DNA from: Bacteroidales bacterium
GTDB lineage: Bacteria; Bacteroidota; Bacteroidia; Bacteroidales; UBA932
Length of the DNA stretch: 64,000 bases
Direction: 5' to 3'
NCBI GenBank assembly: GCA_017452265.1
Contig: JAFTMS010000004.1
Coordinates: 1-64,000, forward strand
Position numbers and translations under genes: made by a program. The first letter of the stretch is position 1, and every line of letters starts with the position of its first letter. The notes beneath the pieces are model-generated. The model saw only the letters and a program-made list of their open reading frames with translations, had not been told where the DNA came from and did no database searches. Below, one piece after another: positions 1 to 7,913 of this stretch.

Positions 1-2
1 CT

Positions 3-113
3 TTTGACTTTAAGTTCCCTGACAACTGCGCTCCGAAATACACGTCAAGGAAGAAAGATGCACCACGCCGCGGAAGACCAGCTAAGCCGAAAACAACGGA
101 GCTGGAGAGTTAA
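3..113 (+). CDS. 3' end of an unidentified gene with basic AT-hook-like tail (partial)
   Basis: An open frame enters from the left edge and ends at TAA (111-113), giving a 36-residue C-terminus. The tail is strongly basic and contains PRRGRPAKPK, which resembles an AT-hook (core GRP flanked by K/R), so the lost protein may bind DNA. The next gene starts 60 bases downstream on the same strand. I do not recognise the family, and the fragment is too short to be certain it is coding. Confidence 0.4.
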   Translation, partial: FDFKFPDNCAPKYTSRKKDAPRRGRPAKPKTTELES

Positions 114-172
114 TTGTACAAATAATTGCAAAACTCACGTTCATATGGCCCAGCAAGATATTCAGAGACAGG

Positions 173-781
173 ATGAACAAAGGATGGAGGATATTCTGGT
201 GGATCATTTATACCGTTATTTCCGTTCCCTGTGCTATACTTAAAATATTTATTTGCGCTGTGCTTCTAACATCAGATTATCAAGATGAAGGGTTTACTCC
301 CTCCGTAAGTCGCGATGATGTCTCACCTCCAGCCTACAGAACCAGCGAGGATTTCTACAAACTGACAGGCGTTGAGTTCCCTGAATTGGAAATGGTTGAT
401 TCGCTTTTCTTTCAAGACGGTGGCTTTCCAACAAGTCATTGGAGGGAATATAAGTTCGTTGCCAAAGATGGATTGAACAACAGCTTTTTCAGGAGCCTTG
501 AGCGTGCATGTGAAACGGATTCATCTCATTGGCATTATGCGGAAGGAGGCAGCATTTATGATTACTTCTATCAAATGGTCGGTGAGCCGATCATTGGCGA
601 TCAGATGCATTACCATTACGGAATATCGCCTGATAAAGAACCAGTTGACAGAAGTCGTGGAATGTGTGACAGGATGGTGGAACTTGATGATGGCAGGACA
701 ATTAAAGATTGGGACGGCAGTTTCATTACAGTAGATATCGTGAACGATACTATCATTCTTAGAGACGGATGGCTACACTAA
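173..781 (+). CDS. Hypothetical membrane-anchored protein
   Basis: This 202-residue protein is unrecognised. Residues about 7-32 are hydrophobic (IFWWIIYTVISVPCAIL...ICAVLL), consistent with an N-terminal membrane anchor or uncleaved signal. The rest is soluble, acidic and rich in aromatic residues (DSSHWHYAEGGSIYDYFYQ), so an extracytoplasmic domain is inferred. Its 3' end overlaps the next gene by 13 bases, so the two are probably co-translated and may act together. The AT-rich composition matches the rest of the first 2.9 kb and differs from the window at large. Confidence 0.6.
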   Translation: MNKGWRIFWWIIYTVISVPCAILKIFICAVLLTSDYQDEGFTPSVSRDDVSPPAYRTSEDFYKLTGVEFPELEMVDSLFFQDGGFPTSHWREYKFVAKDGLNNSFFRSLERACETDSSHWHYAEGGSIYDYFYQMVGEPIIGDQMHYHYGISPDKEPVDRSRGMCDRMVELDDGRTIKDWDGSFITVDIVNDTIILRDGWLH

Positions 782-1371
782 ACAAAATAATACTATCCGT
801 GAGTTTATTCTGTTTATGTCTTGGCTTGGCATACCTTCATGTCGAGAAGAAAATGACCAGATTTGAACTTCCGCAGGGTGAATTGAAATGGTCTGATGTC
901 AAGACGGAGAATGCGAGGATGTGCATTCCTGCTGCGTTTACGGATATTGACGGAAAGATTTATGGGTCATATCGGATCAGTGGTAAGACTCATAAGAATA
1001 ATAAGATGATGTTTAAAGTGTCTTTGAAGGGCGACACATTCTTCATCAGCAGGAAATGGATGAGTGATAATGGATTTCAGCAACTGACTCTTGTTTACAA
1101 TTCACATCCTATGAAGTTCAGAGATTCTCGTAAGACCATACGTAGGACTTTATGCAAAGATGCGAATGGAGCTTTCATATTGGAGTCTAACTATCCGATG
1201 ACCATGACTGATTTTGCTGTGGAGTGCAGCAAGCGCAGCACCAATGCAACTTACTTGGATATGGGAGAATATGGCTATGGCTACATCAAGAAGAATCGTT
1301 TGACAAGCCCGCTGTACATTAGGGGATTCTTTACCAGACAGAAACAAACGAATTGGATATATATAGAATAA
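769..1371 (+). CDS. Hypothetical protein with N-terminal membrane segment
   Basis: A 200-residue protein whose first ~22 residues (IILSVSLFCLCLGLAYL) form one hydrophobic segment without a clear signal-peptidase site, so it is probably membrane anchored facing outward. It begins inside the end of the preceding gene (13-base overlap), which suggests translational coupling. The rest is a basic, beta-rich sequence with paired cysteines (RMCIPA, TLCKD, AVECSK). I recognise no family. The pair could be a small island-borne envelope or immunity module, but nothing in the sequence proves that. Confidence 0.6.
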   Translation: MATLNKIILSVSLFCLCLGLAYLHVEKKMTRFELPQGELKWSDVKTENARMCIPAAFTDIDGKIYGSYRISGKTHKNNKMMFKVSLKGDTFFISRKWMSDNGFQQLTLVYNSHPMKFRDSRKTIRRTLCKDANGAFILESNYPMTMTDFAVECSKRSTNATYLDMGEYGYGYIKKNRLTSPLYIRGFFTRQKQTNWIYIE

Positions 1372-1671
1372 AAGCGGTAAATGACTTTGTGGGTCAAATA
1401 CCGATTTCTTAGTTCTAGAATATCCCTTTGGGCATAAATAGTTTTAGAATACTTAAAGGAATCATTTGACGTGTTCCGGATGTTCTCTTTAGTAATTTCT
1501 TGCTATCCATAATTCAAAAATTTTTGAGTGAAACATAAATTCATATACTCAATTATATGAAGCACAGGGGGTCAAGCAAAATGGAATTAAGCAAAGATTG
1601 GATCGGGAACATCAGGCGTTTCTAATCATCAGATTTGGCATGGAAGAATCGCTAGAAGATAAGCTATACAA
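1372..1671. other. AT-rich gap without a recognised gene
   Basis: About 300 AT-rich bases between the hypothetical pair and the terminator of the convergent toxin-antitoxin genes. Only very short open frames are present and none has a credible start context. I see no repeat, RNA gene or promoter that I would defend. Confidence 0.5.
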
Positions 1672-1703
1672 CAAAAAATCACCTCCGTTTCCGAAGGTGA
1701 TTC
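1672..1703 (-). terminator. Rho-independent terminator of the mntA-hepT operon
   Basis: Read on the minus strand, AATCACCT and AGGTGATT form an 8-bp stem closed by a CG-rich top, followed directly by a T run (TTTTTTG). It lies 24 bases beyond the stop of the small RelB-like gene, so it ends the minus-strand operon. Confidence 0.85.
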
Positions 1704-1727
1704 TGCTATTCCTTGAACAAATCTGGA

Positions 1728-1892
1728 TTAGCCTAAAATCTGCTTAAGTAACTCCTCTGCATTTTCTGCCTTATACATTCTGCCTTTTTCGATGTCCTCT
1801 AATCCGAGTTCTATTCCGTTCTTCTTTTTCGGAGCAGATGAAATCTCCCTACCCATATTCTTGGCAAGTTTTTTCAGGAAAGCCATAATCAT
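1728..1892 (-). CDS. Small RelB/DinJ-like protein downstream of hepT
   Basis: A 54-residue frame begins one base after the hepT stop codon (ATG at 1892-1890) and ends at TAA (1730-1728), just before a strong terminator. The C-terminal part (LEDIEKGRMYKAENAEELLKQ) resembles the toxin-binding tail of RelB/DinJ-type antitoxins common in Bacteroidales. The DNA-binding N-terminus is replaced by a short basic stretch (FLKKLAKNMGREISSAPKKK). No RelE/YafQ toxin lies nearby, so it may be an orphan, a truncated antitoxin or a third member of the HepT-MntA operon. Position and spacing make it likely to be translated. Confidence 0.6.
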   Translation of the reverse strand: MIMAFLKKLAKNMGREISSAPKKKNGIELGLEDIEKGRMYKAENAEELLKQILG

Positions 1893-1893
1893 A

Positions 1894-2241
1894 TTACATT
1901 GTCTCAAGAAGTTGTTCTATTGAGGTCTGGAGCGGTTTAAGGTCTTGTTTCACGACATTCCAAAGGAATTTGAAACTTACCTGATAGTAATCGTGAACCA
2001 AGATGTGTCTCATTCCGCTTATCAGATGCCATTCTACCTCAGGGTGAGATTCCTTGAAATCTTGCGACATCTTATAAACGGATTCACCGATACACTGCAC
2101 ATTATAAGCTACTGCATGACAACAGAGTTTATCGTTTTCAAACTGCTCATATGAAACATATTTTGCAGTGAACTCGAAAACGTTGTCAATGGATTTGAGA
2201 ATCAGCTCCAGATGAGCCTTGTCATTAACTCGCCCTTTCAT
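1894..2241 (-). CDS. hepT: HepT-like ribonuclease toxin (HEPN, DUF86)
   Basis: A 115-residue helical protein with the HEPN RNase motif RX4HXY, seen as RHILVHDY near residues 78-85. HepT toxins are known to cleave RNA and to be silenced by poly-AMPylation of the motif tyrosine by the partner MntA. The gene overlaps the upstream nucleotidyltransferase gene by 17 bases, the usual arrangement in this family, which supports a real toxin-antitoxin pair. Its length is normal for DUF86. Both genes share the canonical promoter at 2547-2578 and the terminator at 1672-1703. A non-toxic HEPN role cannot be excluded from sequence. Confidence 0.88.
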   Translation of the reverse strand: MKGRVNDKAHLELILKSIDNVFEFTAKYVSYEQFENDKLCCHAVAYNVQCIGESVYKMSQDFKESHPEVEWHLISGMRHILVHDYYQVSFKFLWNVVKQDLKPLQTSIEQLLETM

Positions 2242-2521
2242 AGATCAGCTTTCTATCTCTGTTGGCACTTTCTACAGCAAATGGCAAAAGGGAGCCATCT
2301 TCCACCAAGTCCACCTTTCTGCCGAATATATTTTCCAATTCATACTGAATACGAATATATCCGATCAGTGAAACTTCCGCTTTTTCATCGAATACAACAA
2401 TGATATCTACATCACTCGTAGGAGTCTGTTCGCCACGGGAGAACGATCCGAATACCCATGCCTTCAATACAGGCTGAGTACTCAGATATTCTCTTACTTT
2501 TTGAATTACATTAGCATCCAT
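2225..2521 (-). CDS. mntA: MntA-like nucleotidyltransferase antitoxin
   Basis: A minimal nucleotidyltransferase of about 98 residues. It carries the GSX10DXD signature (GSFSRGEQTPTSDVDIIV), whose two aspartates bind metal, plus a third acidic residue in KVDLVED. MntA-type enzymes neutralise HepT by transferring AMP to its active-site tyrosine. ATG codons at 2539, 2533 and 2521 are in frame. I prefer 2521 because the promoter implies a transcript start near 2541 and because MDANVIQKV matches the usual family start; 2539 would be nearly leaderless. It overlaps hepT by 17 bases. Confidence 0.85.
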   Translation of the reverse strand: MDANVIQKVREYLSTQPVLKAWVFGSFSRGEQTPTSDVDIIVVFDEKAEVSLIGYIRIQYELENIFGRKVDLVEDGSLLPFAVESANRDRKLIYERAS

Positions 2522-2546
2522 AGCGTCAATCATTCGCATATCTTCT

Positions 2547-2578
2547 GCAAAATTAAGATTTTCCGTTGATTATGCAAA
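2547..2578 (-). promoter_or_regulatory. Bacteroidales-type promoter of mntA-hepT
   Basis: On the minus strand TTTG (2578-2575) is separated by exactly 19 bases from TAATTTTGC (2555-2547), an excellent match to TTTG-N19-TAnnTTTG. Transcription would start near 2541. It lies back to back with a plus-strand promoter at 2598-2629. Confidence 0.75.
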
Positions 2579-2597
2579 TTTAAGGCTATGGGAAATC

Positions 2598-2629
2598 TTG
2601 CAGGACAAAATAAGAATAGTTAAATTTGC
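2598..2629 (+). promoter_or_regulatory. Bacteroidales-type promoter of the 51-residue gene
   Basis: TTG at 2598-2600, a 20-base spacer, then TAAATTTGC at 2621-2629. The predicted transcript start is about ten bases before the ATG at 2647. It diverges from the mntA promoter. Confidence 0.6.
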
Positions 2630-2646
2630 ATAGATACAGACGCATT

Positions 2647-2802
2647 ATGAAATTGATTGAAGATAAGCAATCTTTGGATATGGAAAAGGATTTTATCCTT
2701 AGAAGCATCAAGACAGGATATGAGGAGATTAAAGATGCTGAAGTTACAGGGCAGCAGTTGCCAGTGCTAGATAATTTGATTGCTGAGCTCAAGAACTTTT
2801 AG
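2647..2802 (+). CDS. Small acidic helical protein (51 aa), unknown
   Basis: The frame ATG (2647) to TAG (2802) encodes 51 residues beginning MKLIEDKQSLDMEKDFI and predicted mostly helical, with heptad-like leucines near the end (LPVLDNLIAELKNF). It is too short to identify, but it has its own consensus promoter and is divergent from the HepT-MntA operon. Short helical proteins like this are often antitoxin relatives; that is inference only. No toxin gene follows, because the next feature is a broken gene. Confidence 0.5.
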   Translation: MKLIEDKQSLDMEKDFILRSIKTGYEEIKDAEVTGQQLPVLDNLIAELKNF

Positions 2803-2902
2803 AAATAGTTTTTTCAGGTAGCGGACATCACGTTGCCACTTTATAGATTTATAGTTCTTTTATTTATTGACTAGGAGTTTGTTTTCTGATATAAGGCAAT
2901 GA

Positions 2903-3121
2903 TTTGTAGGACATTATCAAAACTGCTACAATCTGCTTGGTTTCAGAATTGAGAGAGTGACCGACACTATGGGTCGTATGCACTCTGACGCACAGTTCGC
3001 AGGATCATCATCAGTTCCGGCACACGTTGAAATGATGGGATTCCTAGGCATCGGTAACAACCCTATGGTAGGTTGCACCGTTGCTTGTGCGGTGGACGTT
3101 GCTACTGCGCTAAATAAGTAA
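2903..3121 (+). pseudogene. 3' remnant of an unidentified conserved gene
   Basis: After an in-frame TGA (2900-2902) the frame stays open to TAA at 3119-3121. From about 2942 it reads like a well-conserved enzyme terminus (IERVTDTMGRMHSDAQFAG, then VEMMGFLGIGNNPMVGCTVA, ending VATALNK), and a good terminator follows. There is no start codon or N-terminal domain. The composition changes from AT-rich to balanced near 2930, so the gene was probably cut when the left-hand island arrived. I do not recognise the family. Confidence 0.5.
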
Positions 3122-3142
3122 TCTGTCAGGTTACATACAATT

Positions 3143-3176
3143 AAAGACTCTCGAAACTGCTCCGGGAGTCTTTTTT
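3143..3176 (+). terminator. Rho-independent terminator after the gene remnant
   Basis: AAAGACTC (3143-3150) pairs with GAGTCTTT (3166-3173) and a T run continues to 3176. It sits 22 bases after the stop of the remnant, which supports the idea that the remnant is the true end of a former gene. Confidence 0.75.
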
Positions 3177-3183
3177 CGTTATT

Positions 3184-3279
3184 GGGTATCGCGTGCATTT
3201 TTCCCAACAAAACGCTCGCGATACCCTCATTTTTCAGGGTATCACGCGCACTTTCCCGGCAAAACTGCGCGCGGTATCT
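3184..3279 (+). repeat. Two tandem copies of a ~43-bp palindromic unit
   Basis: Unit 1 starts GGGTATCGCG (3184-3193) and closes with its exact reverse complement CGCGATACCC (3217-3226). Unit 2 starts GGGTATCACGCGC at 3237 and ends near GCGCGGTATC at 3279. Both carry the same inner segment with variants of TTTCCC and CAAAAC, and the unit starts lie 53 bases apart. They fill the gap between the terminator and the SDR gene promoter. Confidence 0.7.
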
Positions 3280-3319
3280 ATCCAACATGCGTCAGCCGGA
3301 CCTGCGTCAAAAGGGAATA

Positions 3320-3353
3320 TTGATACAATGTCACATCTTTTCGCTATATTTGT
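3320..3353 (+). promoter_or_regulatory. Promoter of the SDR gene
   Basis: TTG at 3320-3322 and TATATTTGT at 3345-3353, spacer 22. The implied transcript start near 3359 leaves a 20-base leader before the ATG at 3380 and rules out the much longer upstream start in the same frame. Confidence 0.6.
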
Positions 3354-3379
3354 CGTCAAACGAACAAAATCACAAGAAG

Positions 3380-4141
3380 ATGAAAAGACTTGAAGACAAT
3401 GTCACCATCATTACCGGTGGCGGAAAAGGAATCGGCTTCGGACTTGCCGAAGCTTTTGCAGAGGCAGGTTCAAATCTGGTCCTGACAGGAAGAACCGAAT
3501 CAAGACTAGTAAAGGCAAAGGAGAATCTGGAAAGCAGATACGGTGTCAGGGTGCTCCCTATCGTAGCTGACGGCGCCGATGAGAATGCGATACGCAATGT
3601 CGTCGCCAAGACCATCGAGACCTTCGGAAAAATCGACACACTGGTCAACAACGCCCAGGTATCCAAATCAGGAATGCCTCTTGTGGAGCATACCAAGGAG
3701 GATTTTGACCTTGCAATCTATTCAGGCCTGTATGCCACGTTCTTCTATATGCGCGAGTGCTTCCCTTACCTCAAGCAGACAAAGGGTTCGGTCATCAACT
3801 TCGCTTCAGGAGCGGGACTCTTCGGCAAGCTGGGACAGGCGTCATACGCAGCGGCAAAGGAAGGCATCCGAGGCATGTCAAGGGTAGCTGCGGCCGAATG
3901 GGGGCCGTACGGAGTGAGGGTCAACGTGGTCTGTCCGCTGGCAATGACAGAGAGCCTCCAGCAGTGGAAGGAGCACTTCCCTGAATTATACGAAAAGACC
4001 ATACAGGGCATTCCGCTCGGTCACTTCGCCGACCCTAAGGCGGACATCGGACGCGTATGCGTATTCCTTGCCAGTGAAGATGCCGGATACGTCACAGGAG
4101 AGACCATCACCCTCCAGGGCGGCAGCGGACTCAGGCCATAA
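3380..4141 (+). CDS. Short-chain dehydrogenase/reductase (SDR family)
   Basis: A 253-residue classical SDR oxidoreductase. The N-terminal nucleotide motif TGGGKGIG is at residues 12-19, the structural NNAQ motif (normally NNAG) near 91, the catalytic serine in VINFASGAG and the YxxxK pair in SYAAAKEG. The C-terminus GYVTGETITLQGG is typical of the FabG-like branch. The cofactor preference and substrate cannot be read off. The longer open frame upstream is rejected because it would overlap the repeats and the promoter. It converges with the DNPH1-like gene seven bases away. Confidence 0.92.
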   Translation: MKRLEDNVTIITGGGKGIGFGLAEAFAEAGSNLVLTGRTESRLVKAKENLESRYGVRVLPIVADGADENAIRNVVAKTIETFGKIDTLVNNAQVSKSGMPLVEHTKEDFDLAIYSGLYATFFYMRECFPYLKQTKGSVINFASGAGLFGKLGQASYAAAKEGIRGMSRVAAAEWGPYGVRVNVVCPLAMTESLQQWKEHFPELYEKTIQGIPLGHFADPKADIGRVCVFLASEDAGYVTGETITLQGGSGLRP

Positions 4142-4148
4142 ATGAGGC

Positions 4149-4571
4149 TCACGCGCGCTGACGCCCCAGAATGATGTCGACGACCTCGTATATTTCCAGA
4201 TCCACCCTATAGGGGTGGATATGGAAATACGGGTTTCCTATGAGCATGGCAGAGAGCTGCGCCTTTGTAGAGTCGTAGAATATATGGCATGGCTTGCCGT
4301 GACTTTCCGCATAAGCGAGTTCGTAGCCCACTCCGAGCGAAGGACAGGTGCATTCGGCTATGACCATATCGCTTTCGCGCAGCCATGCGGTGTCCTGTGA
4401 ATATATGTCCTCATCCCCTTTTCCCTGCTCCATCAGATTCAGGTCCGGACGTCCGATATGCTCTGTCAGCACGATGTCCGTCTTCTGCATGTATTCTATC
4501 ATACGCCTGTACAGGTCTGCGTCTATCCGTCCTCCGCGGATCGAGCCTGCAAAATAAATCTTTTTTTTCAT
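4149..4571 (-). CDS. DNPH1/Rcl-like 2'-deoxynucleoside 5'-phosphate N-hydrolase
   Basis: A 140-residue member of the nucleoside 2-deoxyribosyltransferase fold. YFAGSIRGGR at residues 6-15, VLTEHIG, SQDTAWLRESDMVIAE and SLGVGYELAYA match DNPH1 (Rcl), which hydrolyses the N-glycosidic bond of deoxynucleoside monophosphates. The glutamate in GVGYEL is the expected catalytic residue and the aspartate before MVIAE the expected partner. Cytosolic nucleotide sanitation or salvage is inferred. It sits alone between two plus-strand genes. Confidence 0.85.
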   Translation of the reverse strand: MKKKIYFAGSIRGGRIDADLYRRMIEYMQKTDIVLTEHIGRPDLNLMEQGKGDEDIYSQDTAWLRESDMVIAECTCPSLGVGYELAYAESHGKPCHIFYDSTKAQLSAMLIGNPYFHIHPYRVDLEIYEVVDIILGRQRA

Positions 4572-4612
4572 GTCATGAATGTTTATTTCGCAATTGCGAA
4601 AGTTCAGCTACC

Positions 4613-4645
4613 GTTCAAATATAAAGGAAATTTTCCATATATTTG
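4613..4645 (+). promoter_or_regulatory. Probable promoter of the helicase gene
   Basis: TATATTTG at 4638-4645 is a perfect -7 box; the -33 region (GTTC at 4613-4616) is weak. The transcript would start near 4650, almost at the ATG, so the helicase mRNA would have a very short leader. Confidence 0.5.
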
Positions 4646-4653
4646 CCACAAAC

Positions 4654-6765
4654 ATGACGGATATGGAGAAGGATGAAATTTTTGAGACCGCCGAAAGATA
4701 TGTCAAGGCCACGGGGAGATCGGTTTTTCTGACCGGTAAGGCTGGAACGGGAAAGACAACATTTCTGAAATACATGACACAGACCACGACAAAGAGATAT
4801 GTCGTTCTGGCACCGACAGGAGTCGCTGCAATCAATGCGGGCGGTTCCACGATACATTCGTTTTTCCAGCTGCCATTATGCCCGTATCTACCTGACGTGA
4901 AGGAGCTTGTGACGGAATATCAGATGCCGGAGCGCTACAGAAGCCTCCGCAAGGAACGCGTTAAGATCATCCGCACTCTGGATCTGCTGATAATCGACGA
5001 GATTTCGATGGTCAGGGCAGACCTTCTCGACGCCGTGGACATGACGTTGAGACGTTACAGACGCAACGACAGGCCTTTCGGAGGGGTTCAGCTCCTGATG
5101 ATAGGCGATGCACAGCAACTCTCGCCGGTCGTGAAGGATTCGGAGCGCGAGCATCTGTCGAAGGTGTATCCGTCACCGTATTTCTTTCATTCGAAAGCCC
5201 TGCAGAAGCTGCCGTACATAACGATAGAGCTGCAGAAGGTCTACAGACAGAAGGACAGGGATTTTCTGGAGATCCTCAATGCCGTACGGGAGAACAGGGT
5301 GACGCAAGAGATTCTGACGAAGCTGAACGGGAGGGTGCGGAAAGCCTCCGACTCAGAGGAAGAGGGCGAGGAAGCCATCAGGCTGACGACACACAATGCG
5401 CAGGCGGACAGTGTGAATGCCGGAAAGCTGGAGGAACTGCCGGGGGAAGGTTCGACATTCGCCGCTGAAATAAACGGCGAATTTCCGGAGAACAGCTATC
5501 CGGCAGATGAAATCCTTACGCTGAAGAAAGGAGCGCAGGTGATGTTCATAAGGAACGACTCCGAAAACGGATTCTACAACGGAAAGCTCGGAAAAGTGGA
5601 ATACATCGGAAGCGACGGCACAGTCATGGTCACGGATGCGGAGGGGCAGACAATAAACGTGGTTCCTGCCGAGTGGGAGAACATCCAGTACGCCCTAGAC
5701 GAGGAAAGCGGAGAAATCAGGCAGAAAATCGTGGGCACATTCCGCCAGCTGCCGCTCAGAATCGCCTGGGCCATAACCATACACAAGAGCCAGGGCCTCA
5801 CGTTCGACAAGGTCAACATCGACGCCGGAGCCGCATTTGCATTCGGACAGGTGTACGTCGCGCTGTCGAGATGCCGCAGCCTTGAAGGAATCACACTGGA
5901 CTCCCCCATCAGGATGTCGGGAATATATTCAGACGCGCATGTGTCCGGTTTCAACGCTGAAATACCGTCGTCTGAAAGCGTGCGCAAGGGTCTTGAAGCA
6001 GAGGAACAGCACTACAGGTTCGAAACTCTTCGCGAAATCTTCAGTTTCGACGACACGTGCCGCACGATGGGATGGCTGCTGAAAGTCTGGCGCGAGAAGT
6101 TGCAGGACATATACTCATCGGAATATCAAGAGCTTATGGAGCAGCAGCGCAAGGCAGACGAAGCAAGGAAGGTCGCCGAAGCATTCAAGGTGCAGCTCAC
6201 GAAGATAGAGGCGGCAAGGATGCCGGATGACGAATATCTCAACACAAGGGTACTCAAGGCCTCGGAATACTTCAGGCCGATATTCGAGGACATACGCTCG
6301 TACTGCATGAAGGCATGTTCACTTGAAATCGACAACAAGGAGACGGCAAAACGCGCGAAGGAGGCCGGAGACGAACTGCTGACACTACTGGAAATCACGT
6401 GCAGAATGCTGGAAGTCATATGCGTACGCGGATTCAGCATCGAGGAATACTGCCGCATCAAGACCGGATGCATGCTGGAAGACAGAAGCAGGTCAAAGGC
6501 GAAACGTCTGCGCAAAGTGGAACGGGCGGAAGGCGAAGCTGGCACCGTGAACGAGCAGCTGAGGGAAAGGCTGCAGGAATGGCGTAAGGAAAAGTTCATG
6601 AAGGAGAACATACCGGCATATACCGTAATGCATCAGAGCACACTCATGGACATAGCTTCATATATTCCTAAGACCAAGGCGGGACTTCTGAGAATCAAGG
6701 GATTCGGAGATGCCAAATTCAAGAAATACGGAGAAGAGATTCTGGAAATCTGCCGGGAGTTCTGA
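4654..6765 (+). CDS. PIF1-like AAA helicase with C-terminal HRDC domain
   Basis: About 703 residues. The superfamily 1 core shows Walker A GKAGTGKT near residue 27, Walker B LLIIDEISM, motif III-like LLMIGDAQQLSP, and the late motif AWAITIHKSQGLTFD followed by YVALSRC, as in PIF1 and RecD-like helicases. A charged coiled linker follows, and the last ~70 residues (YTVMHQSTLMDIASYIP...LLRIKGFGDAKFKKYG) form an HRDC-like nucleic-acid-binding domain. This architecture is known in Bacteroidota. A role in fork progression or repair is inferred. The start is 4654 or 4663; the -7 box excludes 4579. Confidence 0.9.
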   Translation: MTDMEKDEIFETAERYVKATGRSVFLTGKAGTGKTTFLKYMTQTTTKRYVVLAPTGVAAINAGGSTIHSFFQLPLCPYLPDVKELVTEYQMPERYRSLRKERVKIIRTLDLLIIDEISMVRADLLDAVDMTLRRYRRNDRPFGGVQLLMIGDAQQLSPVVKDSEREHLSKVYPSPYFFHSKALQKLPYITIELQKVYRQKDRDFLEILNAVRENRVTQEILTKLNGRVRKASDSEEEGEEAIRLTTHNAQADSVNAGKLEELPGEGSTFAAEINGEFPENSYPADEILTLKKGAQVMFIRNDSENGFYNGKLGKVEYIGSDGTVMVTDAEGQTINVVPAEWENIQYALDEESGEIRQKIVGTFRQLPLRIAWAITIHKSQGLTFDKVNIDAGAAFAFGQVYVALSRCRSLEGITLDSPIRMSGIYSDAHVSGFNAEIPSSESVRKGLEAEEQHYRFETLREIFSFDDTCRTMGWLLKVWREKLQDIYSSEYQELMEQQRKADEARKVAEAFKVQLTKIEAARMPDDEYLNTRVLKASEYFRPIFEDIRSYCMKACSLEIDNKETAKRAKEAGDELLTLLEITCRMLEVICVRGFSIEEYCRIKTGCMLEDRSRSKAKRLRKVERAEGEAGTVNEQLRERLQEWRKEKFMKENIPAYTVMHQSTLMDIASYIPKTKAGLLRIKGFGDAKFKKYGEEILEICREF

Positions 6766-6795
6766 GTTTATTATGAACTTCCGAAGCCATAAAAA

Positions 6796-6835
6796 GAGGG
6801 TGACTAATCAGTCATAAGACTTTTTAGTCACCCTC
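6796..6835. terminator. Bidirectional terminator between helicase and pta
   Basis: GAGGGTGACTAA (6796-6807) and TTAGTCACCCTC (6824-6835) form a perfect 12-bp stem with A and T runs on the flanks. The two genes converge here, so it can serve both. Confidence 0.85.
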
Positions 6836-6872
6836 ATGCTTCATCCCGGCATGACCGGGAATTTCATGCGAT

Positions 6873-7880
6873 CTATTTTGCATCCATAGCCTGACATGCT
6901 GTGATTGCCACCATCTTATAGATGTCATCCACAGAGCAGCCGCGGCTGAGGTCGTTCACCGGACGGGCGATACCCTGAAGGATAGGGCCTATGGCATCTG
7001 CATTTCCAAGCCTCTGGACGAGCTTGTAGGCGATGTTTCCTACTTCAAGGCAAGGGAACACTAGCACATTTGCATGGCCAGCGATCTCTGAGCCCGGAGC
7101 CTTCTTCTGTCCTACAGACGGCACGAGAGCAGCGTCTGCCTGAAGCTCTCCCTCCACCTTCAGTTCAGGAGCAAGTTCCTTCGCAAGCTTCGTAGCCTCG
7201 ACGACCTTGTCCACAACCTCATGCTTTGCCGAACCCTTTGTCGAGAATGAAAGCATAGCCACCCTCGGATCTGCAAATCCGGCAACGCTCTTAGCTGTCT
7301 GAGCCGTACATACGGCAATCTGAGCAAGCTGTGAGGCATCAGGCATCGGTGTCACTGCAACGTCACCTACAACGAGCACACCGTTCTCGCCGTACTCAGG
7401 AGTCTGTGTGATCATGAGCATAGCGCCGCTGACACATGAAATGCCCGGAGCGCACTTGATGATCTGGAGTGCAGGACGAAGAGTCTCGCCTGTTGTGGAA
7501 AGAGCACCGCTGATCTGTCCGTCTGCATCTCCGCTCTTGATGATGAGGCAGCCGAAGTAAAGCGGATCAAGGACCTGCTGCGCAGCCTTTTCCGGTGTCA
7601 TTCCCTTGTTCTTGCGGAGTTCATAAAGAAGATTTGCGTACTCTGCTGTCTTCTCGCTTGTCGCAGGATCGATTATGGTCGCCTTTGAGATGTTCTTCAG
7701 ACCGAGCTTGTCCGCGAGCGCAAATATCTCGCCTGGATTTCCGATGAGGATGATGTCTGCAATGCCGTCTGCAAGAGCCATGTCCGCAGCAGTCAGCGTA
7801 CGTTCCTCAAGGGACTCTGGAAGCACGATGCGCTGCCTGTTCGACTTCGCACGTGCAATGATGCTTTCAATAAGAGTCAT
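6873..7880 (-). CDS. pta: Phosphate acetyltransferase
   Basis: A 335-residue short-form phosphotransacetylase, which interconverts acetyl-CoA and acetyl phosphate. It begins MTLIESIIARAKSNRQRIVLPES; GCLIIKSGDADGQISGALS, VLVVGDVAVTPMPDASQLA, the LSFSTKGSA motif and ANVLVFPCLEVGNIAYK are characteristic of the PTA_PTB family. The ATG at 7880 gives the usual family length; an in-frame start at 7976 would translate through the -7 box and the tandem repeats. No acetate kinase gene lies beside it here, although the two are often neighbours. It probably feeds acetate fermentation. Confidence 0.95.
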   Translation of the reverse strand: MTLIESIIARAKSNRQRIVLPESLEERTLTAADMALADGIADIILIGNPGEIFALADKLGLKNISKATIIDPATSEKTAEYANLLYELRKNKGMTPEKAAQQVLDPLYFGCLIIKSGDADGQISGALSTTGETLRPALQIIKCAPGISCVSGAMLMITQTPEYGENGVLVVGDVAVTPMPDASQLAQIAVCTAQTAKSVAGFADPRVAMLSFSTKGSAKHEVVDKVVEATKLAKELAPELKVEGELQADAALVPSVGQKKAPGSEIAGHANVLVFPCLEVGNIAYKLVQRLGNADAIGPILQGIARPVNDLSRGCSVDDIYKMVAITACQAMDAK

Positions 7881-7913
7881 ATACGTATAAATGTTAATTA
7901 TTGTAGATTCATT

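Noticed and set aside
3182-3379. 66-codon N-terminal extension of the SDR protein
   Set aside because: It is encoded by palindromic repeats and the promoter, and the SDR fold begins at 3380.
4579-4653. Upstream start for the helicase gene
   Set aside because: It precedes the -7 box, so the codons would not be transcribed from the visible promoter.
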